A stretch of 64,000 bases of DNA from Flavobacterium sp. KACC 22761 (lineage in GTDB: Bacteria; Bacteroidota; Bacteroidia; Flavobacteriales; Flavobacteriaceae): positions 1,240,001-1,304,000 of the forward strand of contig NZ_CP139148.1 of NCBI RefSeq assembly GCF_034058155.1, given 5' to 3'. Positions 51,405 through 60,380 of this stretch are shown here, piece by piece (the stretch's first letter is position 1; the number at the start of each line of letters is the position of its first letter). The notes under the pieces are model-generated. The model made no database searches. It had not been told where the DNA came from and was given only the letters and a program-made list of their open reading frames with translations. The translations under genes were made by a program, and so were the position numbers.

Positions 51405-51435
51405 AAATCGGACGAATTAGGCTTCCGCCCGATTT
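51405..51435. repeat. Short inverted repeat between GH2 and GH97 genes
   Basis: AAATCGG at 51405-51411 pairs with CCGATTT at 51429-51435 across a 17-base loop. It may attenuate transcription within the operon, but no T run follows on the minus strand beyond a few bases. Confidence 0.4.
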
Positions 51436-51481
51436 AAAACTCAATAAAAACTTATTTTTAATATTCGTTACTTGTCATACT

Positions 51482-53974
51482 TTATTCGGCAGTAATTACA
51501 ATTGTTGCAGATTTTAATCCGTTTGCTTTAGCGGTTAATTCCAATCTTCCAGATTTAGTATCTGATTGAACGATCACTAAACATTTTCCGTTAAGAGCAG
51601 TATGTTTCGAACCTTTGTACGATTCATGACTTACGGGATCTCCACTGCAAACGCCAACTATTTTTCCGTTTCCTTTTAATAAAAAGTTGATTTCGTTGTT
51701 TGCATTTGGAGCCAATGTTCCGTTGGCATCCAAAATATCTACGGTTACAAATGACAAATCATTTCCATCAGCTTTGATGGTACTTCTGTCTGCAGTCAAT
51801 TTTAGATTTGAAGGATTTCCAGCAGTTTTGATTTCTTTTTCTAAAACCACTTTTCCATCTTTACGAGAAACCGCTTTTAAAGTTCCTGCTTGATAAGGAA
51901 TTCTCCACATTACGTGCAAGTCATCGCCTTTTTTGCTTCTTTTTCCAACTGATTTTCCGTTTACAAAAAGTTCAACCTCATCGGCTTTATTATAATATGC
52001 CCAAACATCAACCGTTTGTCCCGCTTTCCAGTTCCAATGCGGGAAAATATGCAACACCGTTTTTTCTGTCCATTCACTTTGGTACATATAATAAACGTCT
52101 TTCGGGAAACCGGCCAAATCCACAATTCCGAAATACGAACTTACCGATGGCCATTCATAAGGAGTTGGTTCTCCGATATAATCGAAACCAGTCCAAATGT
52201 ACATTCCCGAAAGATAATCGTGTTTTTTAATGACTTTCCAAGTCGCTTCGTGCGTAGAACCCCAAGGCGCCTGAACTTGATCATAAGCCGAAACGGTGTT
52301 TCCTGGATTTCCATCTGTAAATTTAAGATCCCAACGAACTGGCCATTTTTTTACAACATCAGAAACATTGTCATAATAACCTCGTGTTTCTAATCCAGAA
52401 GTTGTTTCAGTTGCTATAAAAGGTGTTTTTGGAAAATTTTCTTTGTGATGTTCATAGGTTTGATGCGCATAATTGTATCCAATCAAATCCAAAACTCCAG
52501 ATGCCGCAATTGGGTTAATTTGAACATTCTTTTTTTCGAATTGCAAAGTAACTTCATCGATATTCATATTAACCGGCGGATTCATCGCTGCAGTAAGCGG
52601 ACGAGTTTTATCATAATCGCGGACGATTCCAGCCAATTCTTTTGCAATTTGTACTCCGGTTTCACTCCATTGATCTGGAATTTCATTTCCAATACTCCAA
52701 ATAAAAACACTCGCATGATTGCGATCGCGAAGCAATTGGTCGATCAAGTCTTTTTTATGCCATTTCTCCCAGTCGTTTGCGTAGTCATATTTCGTTTTAT
52801 TTGTTTTCCACATGTCAAAAGCTTCATCCATGACAATGAAACCCATTTTATCGCAAAGATCTAAGAGTTCTGGAGCGGGTGGATTATGAGAAGTTCTAAT
52901 TCCATTTACACCCATTTCTTTCAGGATTTCCAATTGACGTTCGATTGCGCGAGTATTGATGGCAGAACCTAAAGGCCCCAAATCATGATGCATGCAAACT
53001 CCTTTTATTTTGACTTGTTTTCCGTTTAAAAGGAAACCTTTGTTCAAATCGAATTTAAATTCTCTGATTCCGAAAGCGGTTTTATATTGATCAACAACTT
53101 TACCATCAACAATAATTTCTGTAACTGCGGTATACAATTCCGGTTTTTCTATTGACCATAAAATTGGCGAATCAACTTGTGCTTTTACATTTAAAATTGT
53201 TCCTCTTTTTGAAGTAAGAGTCATATCTATAATATCAGCTGACCCTACCTTTTTATCATCTTTATAAATAGTAGTTTCTAGTGTGAACTTCTTTGATTTT
53301 GAATAGTCATTCTGAATTCGAGTTTCAATATTTATTGAAGCATTTTGAGCTGTAACTTTTGGAGTAGTAATATAAGTTCCCCAATTTTCAACATGAAGTT
53401 TATCTGTCGTTTCTAGCCAGACATTTCTAAAAATTCCTGAACCCGAATACCAGCGTGAATTAGGTTGTTTTGAATTGTCAACCTTTACAATAATTTCGTT
53501 TTCTTTTTCGCCATAATTTAAATACTGAGAAATTTGATATTGAAAACTAATATAGCCATTCGGGCGTTTTCCTAAATAATGTCCGTTTATCCAAACTTCG
53601 CTGTTTTTGTAAACGCCATCAAAAATGATAGAAGTTATTTTTGTACTGTCTGCAGCAGCAACTTTAAATGTTTTTTTGTACCAACCTAAACCACCGTTCA
53701 AAGAACCTCCGCCATATCCGGCCGGACTTTTTTCATCAAATTTCCCTTCGATGCTCCAATCGTGAGGAACATTTAAAGTTCTCCATTTTGTTGTGGTTCC
53801 AATGGTATCTTTATCAACAATGCTGTCATTGAGATGAAAACTCCAATCAGAATTAAAAGAAACTTTTCGGTTGCTGAAAGCCTCGTCGTTTTTCTTGCAT
53901 GAACTGAATAATGTAATTACTGCCAACATTAATAATGTCAGGCTACTGCTTAGATATTTTCTTTCATTCTTCAT
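51482..53974 (-). CDS. Glycoside hydrolase family 2 beta-galactosidase
   Basis: 830 residues from the ATG at 53972-53974, giving a lipoprotein signal with Cys26 (TLFSSC); a start 45 bp further out adds a hydrophobic stretch and lies close to the promoter. Sugar-binding, Ig-like and TIM-barrel domains follow in GH2 order: acid/base Glu431 in WSIGNE and nucleophile Glu523 in ATETTSG. NVPHDWSIEG and TSHNPPAPE are typical. A C-terminal Ig-like pair ends the protein. It is the first gene of the operon, divergent from the Nudix regulator. Confidence 0.95.
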   Translation of the reverse strand: MKNERKYLSSSLTLLMLAVITLFSSCKKNDEAFSNRKVSFNSDWSFHLNDSIVDKDTIGTTTKWRTLNVPHDWSIEGKFDEKSPAGYGGGSLNGGLGWYKKTFKVAAADSTKITSIIFDGVYKNSEVWINGHYLGKRPNGYISFQYQISQYLNYGEKENEIIVKVDNSKQPNSRWYSGSGIFRNVWLETTDKLHVENWGTYITTPKVTAQNASINIETRIQNDYSKSKKFTLETTIYKDDKKVGSADIIDMTLTSKRGTILNVKAQVDSPILWSIEKPELYTAVTEIIVDGKVVDQYKTAFGIREFKFDLNKGFLLNGKQVKIKGVCMHHDLGPLGSAINTRAIERQLEILKEMGVNGIRTSHNPPAPELLDLCDKMGFIVMDEAFDMWKTNKTKYDYANDWEKWHKKDLIDQLLRDRNHASVFIWSIGNEIPDQWSETGVQIAKELAGIVRDYDKTRPLTAAMNPPVNMNIDEVTLQFEKKNVQINPIAASGVLDLIGYNYAHQTYEHHKENFPKTPFIATETTSGLETRGYYDNVSDVVKKWPVRWDLKFTDGNPGNTVSAYDQVQAPWGSTHEATWKVIKKHDYLSGMYIWTGFDYIGEPTPYEWPSVSSYFGIVDLAGFPKDVYYMYQSEWTEKTVLHIFPHWNWKAGQTVDVWAYYNKADEVELFVNGKSVGKRSKKGDDLHVMWRIPYQAGTLKAVSRKDGKVVLEKEIKTAGNPSNLKLTADRSTIKADGNDLSFVTVDILDANGTLAPNANNEINFLLKGNGKIVGVCSGDPVSHESYKGSKHTALNGKCLVIVQSDTKSGRLELTAKANGLKSATIVITAE

Positions 53975-54001
53975 TTTGATATGATTTAGATTTTTGAAAA
54001 A

Positions 54002-54009
54002 CAAATATA
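54002..54009 (-). promoter_or_regulatory. -7 element of the GH operon
   Basis: TATATTTG on the minus strand (CAAATATA as written), 28 bp before the GH2 start; a TTG stands 23 bp further upstream (CAA at 54033-54035). This supports the start at 53974. Confidence 0.65.
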
Positions 54010-54567
54010 AACATACCAATAAGTCACTGTAACAATCACCTACCGGTTAGTTTCATATTCAAGCAATAGGGCTTTGGTTTCTAGCGAAAAAACAATTAGA
54101 CAAGCCCTCAACCTGCATGTTTTTATATCTCACAAAAGCCAAAGGCAATGATGTAGAAGTAATTTTCAGCAACTCCTCATTGATGACCTGAATTTTATGC
54201 ACTTTTTACCAATCAATTTCCATAAAAACAAAGCACTTTTGAAATTCAAAATCAAAATCAATTTATCTTATGGTAAATTTGACTACAAGTGTAAAACTTT
54301 TTTATACATTAGCAAAATATTAAGCCTATTTTTTTACATTTCTCATTTATATTAATACGATACTAACAATTTAACAATCAATTAATTTAAAAACGAAATA
54401 TTAAACAACAAAACCCTAAAGTATGAAATTAATGGTAGTGAAAAACAACATTAGGTTTCGCATTGAGCTGCAAAATTGTATAAATTTGACCTTGAGATTT
54501 ATAATAGACTCACTTGAAAAGAATTTAATTTCGAATTTTAACTTGTTAATGCAAAAAAATTACGCAA
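54010..54567. other. Long divergent control region between GH operon and Nudix regulator
   Basis: About 550 bp without a recognised gene. It contains the GH -7 element, a possible relic reading frame at 54059-54202, and the 10-mer TAAATTTGAC twice on the plus strand (54274-54283 and 54481-54490), each including a -7-like TAAATTTG. TGTAAAAC...TATACA at 54290-54306 has the TGTA/TACA half-sites of an operator. Bacteroidetes Nudix regulators bind operators in such divergent gaps; no site can be proved by eye. Confidence 0.5.
54059..54202 (-). pseudogene. Possible gene relic or small ORF upstream of GH2 (47 codons)
   Basis: A GTG-to-TGA frame has protein-like composition: VHKIQVINEELLKITSTSLP near the start, then FVRYKNMQVEGLSN. 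A stop codon lies two codons before the GTG. I recognise no family. It may be the end of a decayed gene or chance in AT-rich DNA; it lies in the same strand as the GH operon but upstream of its promoter. Confidence 0.25.
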
Positions 54568-55251
54568 ATGGATAACGGCACTGCTGTAGATGGCATTACA
54601 ATTGACTGTGTAATTTTCGGATTTAATAAAGCAAATCTGGAAATTCTTTTAGTGCAGCATGCCGAAGGAGAAAGCGTTGGAAAATGGGGTTTGCTGGGCG
54701 GTTATCTTAAAAAAGAGGAAAGTGCAGATGAAGCTGCACAGCGAATTGTTTATGAACTCACAACCCTAGACAACATTTACTTAGAACAACTGAAGGCTTT
54801 TACAGATCCGAAACGTGTCAGCGAAAGACGCGTTGTTACTATTGGTTATTATACTTTAGTAAATCGCGAAGACTATAATATCAAAGCAAGTCAAAAGGTT
54901 ATTGAAGCAAAATGGTATAAAATCAATGAAATTCCAGATTTGATTTTTGATCATAATGAGATTCTGAATTTTAGTTTGATGCAGTTGCGAAACCGTGTAC
55001 GTCAGGCGCCTATTGGTTTTAATCTTTTGCCTGAAAAATTCACTTTGCTGCAATTAATGCATCTTTATGAAGAAATTCTTGGAATTGAATTGGACAAATC
55101 AAATTTCAGAAGAAAAATTCTGCACATGAAACTCCTTGTAGCTCTTGATGAGAAACAACAGGATGTTTCGCATCGCGCCGCAAAACTCTATAAATTTGAC
55201 GCTGCTATTTACAAAAAACTGACCGAAAAAGGATTTAATTTTGAATTTTAA
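54568..55251 (+). CDS. Nudix-fold transcriptional regulator (NrtR/AraR-like)
   Basis: 227 residues. An N-terminal Nudix domain is followed by a winged helix (GFNLLPEKFTLLQLMHLYEE near 149-168 and DKSNFRRKIL). The Nudix box reads G-Y-L-K-K-E-E-S-A-D-E-A-A-Q-R-I-V-Y-E-L; the catalytic E-E pair of R-E-x-x-E-E is partly lost (R-I-V-Y-E-L), as expected of a sensor. Bacteroidetes AraR-type members sense sugars, and the divergent GH operon is the probable target. Inferred: the inducer is a sugar released by these enzymes. Confidence 0.9.
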   Translation: MDNGTAVDGITIDCVIFGFNKANLEILLVQHAEGESVGKWGLLGGYLKKEESADEAAQRIVYELTTLDNIYLEQLKAFTDPKRVSERRVVTIGYYTLVNREDYNIKASQKVIEAKWYKINEIPDLIFDHNEILNFSLMQLRNRVRQAPIGFNLLPEKFTLLQLMHLYEEILGIELDKSNFRRKILHMKLLVALDEKQQDVSHRAAKLYKFDAAIYKKLTEKGFNFEF

Positions 55252-55316
55252 GGTTTCTTTTGAATTTGAGTAGTCAACTATCGCACAACTCCATTTCAGA
55301 ATCCAAAACTTTGCGC

Positions 55317-55324
55317 TATCTTTG
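55317..55324 (+). promoter_or_regulatory. -7 element for lepA
   Basis: TATCTTTG followed by CGCC, 90 bp before the lepA start. The intervening leader is AT-rich with no obvious structure. Confidence 0.6.
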
Positions 55325-55414
55325 CGCCTTAATAACATACACTAAAGCAATTGTTGCAGTGTAATTTATATCCAAAAAAAGACTTAAACTCGATTAGAGA
55401 ACTGATATATACAA

Positions 55415-57211
55415 ATGAAGAAGATACGTAATTTTTGCATTATTGCACACATTGACCATGGTAAAAGTACATTAGCAGACCGTTTACTAAGTGCTACACA
55501 AACCGTTACAGCCCGTGAAGAAAAAGCGCAATTGCTTGACAACATGGACTTGGAGCGCGAGCGTGGAATTACCATTAAGAGTCATGCCATTCAGATGGAA
55601 TACAAATACAAAGGTGAAGAATATATCTTGAACTTAATTGACACTCCGGGTCACGTTGACTTTTCATATGAAGTTTCACGATCTATTGCTGCCTGTGAAG
55701 GTGCGCTTTTGATTGTAGATGCTGCGCAAAGTATCCAGGCACAAACGATTTCAAACTTATATTTAGCTCTTGAAAACGATTTGGAAATTATTCCGGTTTT
55801 GAACAAAGTCGATTTGCCAAGTGCTAATCCAGAAGAAGTTAGCGATGATATTATCGATTTATTGGGATGTAAATTAGAAGATATTATTCATGCTTCTGGA
55901 AAAACGGGTTTTGGTGTTGAAAATATTTTGGCTGCCATTATCGAAAAAATTCCTGCTCCAAAAGGAGATCCAGAAGAACCATTGCAAGCTTTAATTTTTG
56001 ACTCTGTTTACAACCCGTTTCGCGGAATTGAAGTAATCTTTAGAGTTGTAAATGGTGAAATCAAAAAAGGCCAGAAAATTAAATTCATGGCTACAGACAA
56101 CGAATATTTTGCTGACGAAATTGGAACTTTAAAACTTAATCAGGTTCCTAAAAATGTAGTTTCGGCAGGAGATGTTGGATATTTGATTTCTGGAATTAAA
56201 GAAGCTCGCGAAGTAAAAGTTGGTGATACGATTACAGATGCAAAAGTTCCGACAACGAATATGGTTGCTGGTTTTGAGGATGTAAAACCAATGGTATTTG
56301 CCGGAATTTATCCTGTGGATACTGAAGATTACGAAGATTTACGTTCTTCAATGGAAAAATTACAATTGAATGACGCTTCATTAGTTTTTACTCCTGAAAG
56401 TTCTGCGGCATTAGGATTTGGTTTCCGTTGTGGATTCTTAGGAATGCTTCACATGGAAATCATCCAGGAGCGTTTAGAGCGCGAGTTCGACATGACTGTA
56501 ATTACAACAGTTCCTAACGTTTCGTACTTGGCTTACACCAAAAAACATCCAGAAACGCCAATCGTTGTAAACAACCCATCAGATTTACCAGAGCCTTCAA
56601 AATTAGACCGAGTTGAAGAGCCTTTTATTAAAGCTACAATTATTACAAAAGCTGATTTCGTTGGAAACGTTATGAGTTTATGTATCGAAAAACGTGGTCT
56701 AATTACTAATCAAACTTATTTAACAACAGAAAGAGTTGAATTGAATTTTGATATGCCTTTGGCGGAAATTGTATTCGATTTCTACGATCGTTTAAAAACG
56801 GTTTCTAAAGGTTATGCTTCTTTCGACTATTCTCCAATCGGAATGAGAACTTCAAAATTAGTTAAACTTGACGTTCTTTTGAATGCTCAAACTGTTGATG
56901 CCCTTTCTGCCTTGATCCACGAAGATAACGCGTACAACATTGGTAAAAAAATGACCGAAAAATTGCGTGAATTGATTCCAAGACAGCAATTTGACATTCC
57001 GATTCAAGCGGCAATTGGAGCAAAAATTATCGCTCGTGAAACCATCAAAGCACTTCGTAAAGACGTTACCGCAAAATGTTACGGTGGAGATATTTCGCGT
57101 AAGCGTAAATTGCTGGAAAAACAGAAAAAAGGTAAAAAACGTATGCGTCAGGTAGGAAACGTTGAGATTCCGCAAGAAGCATTTATGGCTGTTTTGAAAT
57201 TGAATGACTAA
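55415..57211 (+). CDS. lepA: Elongation factor 4
   Basis: 598 residues, normal length. The G1 motif is AHIDHGKST at about 10-18, D-T-P-G-H at 77-81 and N-K-V-D near 131-134. The C-terminal LepA domain with [20 protein letters not shown] near 551-570 separates it from EF-G. It is a ribosomal GTPase that helps stalled or back-translocated ribosomes and 30S assembly. Single-gene unit with its own terminator. Confidence 0.97.
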   Translation: MKKIRNFCIIAHIDHGKSTLADRLLSATQTVTAREEKAQLLDNMDLERERGITIKSHAIQMEYKYKGEEYILNLIDTPGHVDFSYEVSRSIAACEGALLIVDAAQSIQAQTISNLYLALENDLEIIPVLNKVDLPSANPEEVSDDIIDLLGCKLEDIIHASGKTGFGVENILAAIIEKIPAPKGDPEEPLQALIFDSVYNPFRGIEVIFRVVNGEIKKGQKIKFMATDNEYFADEIGTLKLNQVPKNVVSAGDVGYLISGIKEAREVKVGDTITDAKVPTTNMVAGFEDVKPMVFAGIYPVDTEDYEDLRSSMEKLQLNDASLVFTPESSAALGFGFRCGFLGMLHMEIIQERLEREFDMTVITTVPNVSYLAYTKKHPETPIVVNNPSDLPEPSKLDRVEEPFIKATIITKADFVGNVMSLCIEKRGLITNQTYLTTERVELNFDMPLAEIVFDFYDRLKTVSKGYASFDYSPIGMRTSKLVKLDVLLNAQTVDALSALIHEDNAYNIGKKMTEKLRELIPRQQFDIPIQAAIGAKIIARETIKALRKDVTAKCYGGDISRKRKLLEKQKKGKKRMRQVGNVEIPQEAFMAVLKLND

Positions 57212-57254
57212 AGATTAGTATTAAGAATTAAGTACTAAGAATTAAGAATTAAGA

Positions 57255-57290
57255 TATGACCCAATGACGAAAGTTGTTGGGTTTTTTGTT
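57255..57290 (+). terminator. Terminator after lepA
   Basis: ACCCAA and TTGGGT form a stem around a 12-base loop that can extend (GACG/AGTTG), followed by TTTTTT. Just before it, 57213-57256 repeats the word TTAAGAATTAAG, as in the gap after gpsA. Confidence 0.75.
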
Positions 57291-57472
57291 TATTTCCAAA
57301 ACAATATTGATTATCAAACAGTTAAAATTATACATTTTTTAAGTAAGATTTATCTTATTTATTGAATAAAAAAAGACTAAATGTCTGATTTTTAACGCAG
57401 TTCATCGAACTTAAAGTTAATTTTATAGTAAAAATTGTATTTTTAATCCTACAACTTTAAAACTATAAGATT

Positions 57473-58090
57473 ATGAAAACCAAATTTTCAATTGTTTTAG
57501 CCTTATTTACTTTTTACTTTGCAAACGCGCAGCAAGAAGATCAAGTTAATTCTGAAATGAATTCTGCAAAAGGTATCACCTTTGCTCATGGTGATATGTT
57601 TATTGAAGGTGCTTTACAAATTGCCACTGGCGGCGATCGTGATTATTATGCTTTTAATCCTAAATTTGGATATTTCCTTAATGATAAATTTGCCGTAGGC
57701 GGACAAGTTAGTTTTTCAAGTGACAAATATGAATCTACTAACACTAAAACCAATATTTTTGGAATTGGTGGATTTGCGAGATATTATGTTTTGGAACTCG
57801 ATAAAAAACGTTTCAAAGCTTATGGCGAAGCAGGATTAGGTTATGGCCGAAACAAAATAGAAGACAACACTGGCTCTGATGACAGCAACAGTCTAACTGC
57901 CAACATCAATGTTGGTTTAAACTATTTTGTAACCAAAAATATCGCTGTAACTTTTGTATTGGCAAACTTACTATCATACAACAGCGTTTCTCCAGAAAAT
58001 GGTCCATCTTCAAATACATTCGAATTAAACATCAACTTGTTCAATAATATTTTTGATCAGCCAAAATTTGGACTTTTGTATAGATTCTAA
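57473..58090 (+). CDS. Outer-membrane beta-barrel protein
   Basis: 205 residues with a signal peptide ending FANAQ near 20. The mature part alternates as about eight strands (FAVGGQVSFSSDKYES, FKAYGEAGLGYGRNK, SLTANINVGLNYFV) and ends in Phe, so it is an OmpX/OmpW-type or porin-family small barrel. Function unknown. A terminator follows. Confidence 0.88.
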   Translation: MKTKFSIVLALFTFYFANAQQEDQVNSEMNSAKGITFAHGDMFIEGALQIATGGDRDYYAFNPKFGYFLNDKFAVGGQVSFSSDKYESTNTKTNIFGIGGFARYYVLELDKKRFKAYGEAGLGYGRNKIEDNTGSDDSNSLTANINVGLNYFVTKNIAVTFVLANLLSYNSVSPENGPSSNTFELNINLFNNIFDQPKFGLLYRF

Positions 58091-58107
58091 GTCCCAAATT
58101 AAAATAT

Positions 58108-58142
58108 TGAAAAGCTGTCTCAATTTGGGACAGCTTTTTTAT
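58108..58142 (+). terminator. Terminator after the barrel gene
   Basis: AAAAGCTGTC and GACAGCTTTT form a 10-bp stem around a 9-base loop, followed by T residues. Confidence 0.87.
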
Positions 58143-58164
58143 TCCTTTAAATATTTAACCTTTG

Positions 58165-58172
58165 TAACTTTG
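58165..58172 (+). promoter_or_regulatory. -7 element for the WYL regulator
   Basis: TAACTTTG, 25 bp before the start at 58198; the previous terminator ends 20 bp upstream. Confidence 0.6.
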
Positions 58173-58197
58173 AGCCTCTGAACCTAAAAAAGAAAAA

Positions 58198-59157
58198 ATG
58201 CTCGACGAAACTCCAAAACGATTTGACCGAATTGTTGCCATTCTTATTCAATTGCAATCTAAAAAAATTGTAAAAGCACAAGAATTGGCCGACCGTTTTG
58301 ACTGCAGTTTGCGAACCATTTACAGAGATATTCGAACTCTTGAAGCTTCTGGAGTTCCTATTTACAGTGAAGCTGGAGTGGGTTATGCTTTGATGGACGG
58401 CTACAGATTGCCTCCTGTGATGTTCACGCGTGAAGAAGTCAGCAGTTTTATTGCTGCAGAAAAATTAATGCAAAAGTTTACTGATCCGTCTCTTGGAAGT
58501 CATCACGCTTCGGCGATGTATAAATTAAAATCGGTTTTGAGAAGTACGGATAAAGATTATCTTTCGAATATTGAATCGAGGGTTGTGATGCAAACTGCTG
58601 AACCAATGTTTAATAATAATTCTCCAAATACTTTAGCTGTTCTTTTTGAAGGTATAGCTGAGAAAAAACAAATTCTCCTTACGTATAAAACCTTTGAAAA
58701 AGACGAAACTACGCAACGAAATTTAGAACCCGTTGGTGTATTTCATGATAATAATAATTGGTATTTTCTCGGGTATTGTCATTTACGACAAGATTACCGC
58801 CAATTCAGAACCGATCGTATTCAGGAAATTAAAAAGACAGAACTTGACTTTACGATAGAGCACGATGCTTTGGAAACTTATTTGACCAAAACAGAAAATT
58901 GTCCAACAACAAAAGTGAGAATATTAGTCGATAAAAAAATTGCAAGATATTTGGCAACAGAACGCAAATATCATGGCTTCGTTTCAGAAAAAGAAATAGG
59001 CAATCAAATCGAAATGACCTTTATGTCTCGAAGTGTCGAAGAAGGTTTTCCTCGCTGGTTTTTGATGTTTGGCGATTATGCCACAATCCTAGAGCCTGAA
59101 AGGCTAAAAACTAGAACTTTAGAATTGTTAGAAGTCAACAGGCAAAGGCTTTTATAG
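58198..59157 (+). CDS. YafY-type HTH and WYL-domain transcriptional regulator
   Basis: 319 residues. The N-terminal helix-turn-helix (VKAQELADRFDCSLRTIYRD, about 24-43) is followed by the WYL domain with NNWYFLGYCHLRQDYRQFR near 183-201 and a C-terminal extension. WYL domains bind nucleic acid or nucleotide ligands. It may control the two DinB-like genes that converge on it, an arrangement I recall from other Flavobacteria, but no operator can be identified. Confidence 0.92.
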   Translation: MLDETPKRFDRIVAILIQLQSKKIVKAQELADRFDCSLRTIYRDIRTLEASGVPIYSEAGVGYALMDGYRLPPVMFTREEVSSFIAAEKLMQKFTDPSLGSHHASAMYKLKSVLRSTDKDYLSNIESRVVMQTAEPMFNNNSPNTLAVLFEGIAEKKQILLTYKTFEKDETTQRNLEPVGVFHDNNNWYFLGYCHLRQDYRQFRTDRIQEIKKTELDFTIEHDALETYLTKTENCPTTKVRILVDKKIARYLATERKYHGFVSEKEIGNQIEMTFMSRSVEEGFPRWFLMFGDYATILEPERLKTRTLELLEVNRQRLL

Positions 59158-59203
59158 AAAAAAAAACTCCTAAAGAAACCAAGTTGCATTAGGAGTTTTT
59201 TAT
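59158..59203. terminator. Bidirectional terminator between WYL and DinB genes
   Basis: AAAACTCCTAA pairs with TTAGGAGTTTT around a 15-base loop, with A-rich and T-rich flanks. Confidence 0.87.
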
Positions 59204-59205
59204 TT

Positions 59206-59706
59206 TTATTTCTGATTTTTTACAACATTGTAAAAATTGTAATCGGTGTTTGAAGCATCTGTAATGCCTATATTTCTGCCCATCGTTACAATTTGTCCGC
59301 GATGATACGTTCCGTGATTGATGACCTGAAGCAAATAATCTGCAATTGGCAATTCACATTCAAACCACGGATTACTGATTTTAATTTCTTTACCCAAATC
59401 TTCTTCTGACAATGAATGGATAAAATGCTTCAATTTTGCAGATGAATTCAATAAACCTGAAAAGATTTCGTCTTTAGACAATTCATTTTCCGTCTTTTTC
59501 TGATGCATATCAGTTTCAGAAATTACAGAAAACCAATATTCTTCTGTTGACCAAATATGATCAAGTGTTTTTACAATAGTCGAAAAACTCGAAGGTACTT
59601 CTGCATATAGCAATTCATCAGATTTCGGCGAAAGCCAGTTCACAAATTGCTGATTTACCCATAAATTATAGTCTGCATAATTTGACATTATTTTTTTCAA
59701 ACTCAT
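59206..59706 (-). CDS. DinB-family protein
   Basis: 166 residues. The four-helix DinB fold has metal histidines in TLDHIWS near 48-54 and NHGTYHRGQIV near 132-142. It is similar in plan to the gene immediately upstream (59752) and probably arose by duplication. The substrate is unknown; nearby WYL regulation is possible. Confidence 0.88.
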   Translation of the reverse strand: MSLKKIMSNYADYNLWVNQQFVNWLSPKSDELLYAEVPSSFSTIVKTLDHIWSTEEYWFSVISETDMHQKKTENELSKDEIFSGLLNSSAKLKHFIHSLSEEDLGKEIKISNPWFECELPIADYLLQVINHGTYHRGQIVTMGRNIGITDASNTDYNFYNVVKNQK

Positions 59707-59751
59707 AGCCGTTAATTTTAGATTTTGAATAAAGTTACAACGAATTGCTAA

Positions 59752-60234
59752 TTATCTTTCCCAAAAAAATGGTGGTTCAATATTTAAAGCTCTCAAATAC
59801 ACATAAGCTTGACCGCGGTGATGCACTTCATTATCAATAAAATACAAAATATTTTGAATAATCGGAAATTCATATTGCCCAAAAAGATTAAAGTTTTCGC
59901 TAAAATCTTCAATTGATAATTGTTCCCAATATTTGTTGATTTCTTCAGTTGCTTCATCCCATTTTTCAAGATATTGTGCTTTAAAAATCAATTTTTCTCC
60001 CCCTTCTTCATTATAAGGCTCACTTGTTCTGTTTACGATTCCTTTTAGTGCCGGAACTGCGATTGCCAAAAGTTCATCGACTAATTTTGAAAAAGGGCGC
60101 ATACCACCAATCGAAAACTCAAAGAAATCTTTCTCTGGAAAAAGTTCAATCAAACGACGCGTTAAGGCGCGGTGCCCTTGCCAGTGTTTCAACAAATCTT
60201 CTGAAGTAATTACTTGTGCTTCTAATGTTTTCAT
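59752..60234 (-). CDS. DinB-family protein
   Basis: 160 residues. DinB fold with histidines in LKHWQGHRALTRR near 14-26 and NEVHHRGQAYVYLRAL near 134-149. It is 45 bp upstream of another DinB gene on the same strand, so the two probably form one transcript. Confidence 0.88.
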   Translation of the reverse strand: MKTLEAQVITSEDLLKHWQGHRALTRRLIELFPEKDFFEFSIGGMRPFSKLVDELLAIAVPALKGIVNRTSEPYNEEGGEKLIFKAQYLEKWDEATEEINKYWEQLSIEDFSENFNLFGQYEFPIIQNILYFIDNEVHHRGQAYVYLRALNIEPPFFWER

Positions 60235-60380
60235 GATTTTAAAGTTTTAAATTTTTAATACTTCAAAAGTAAAATGGGCTGGTGACAACAGTTTGTCAGC
60301 AGGAAAAAATAATTTTAAAATATTTTTTGCTGTAGTAAAAACGCACCACCATAGAGATACTGTGCTAATTTATTTTTTTT

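Noticed and set aside
52445..52864. 139-codon rightward frame inside the GH2 gene
   Set aside because: It is antisense to the catalytic core of an intact beta-galactosidase.
42350..54019. Calling the GH cluster a complete polysaccharide utilisation locus
   Set aside because: No SusC/SusD pair, no endo-acting enzyme and no transporter is present within the cluster.
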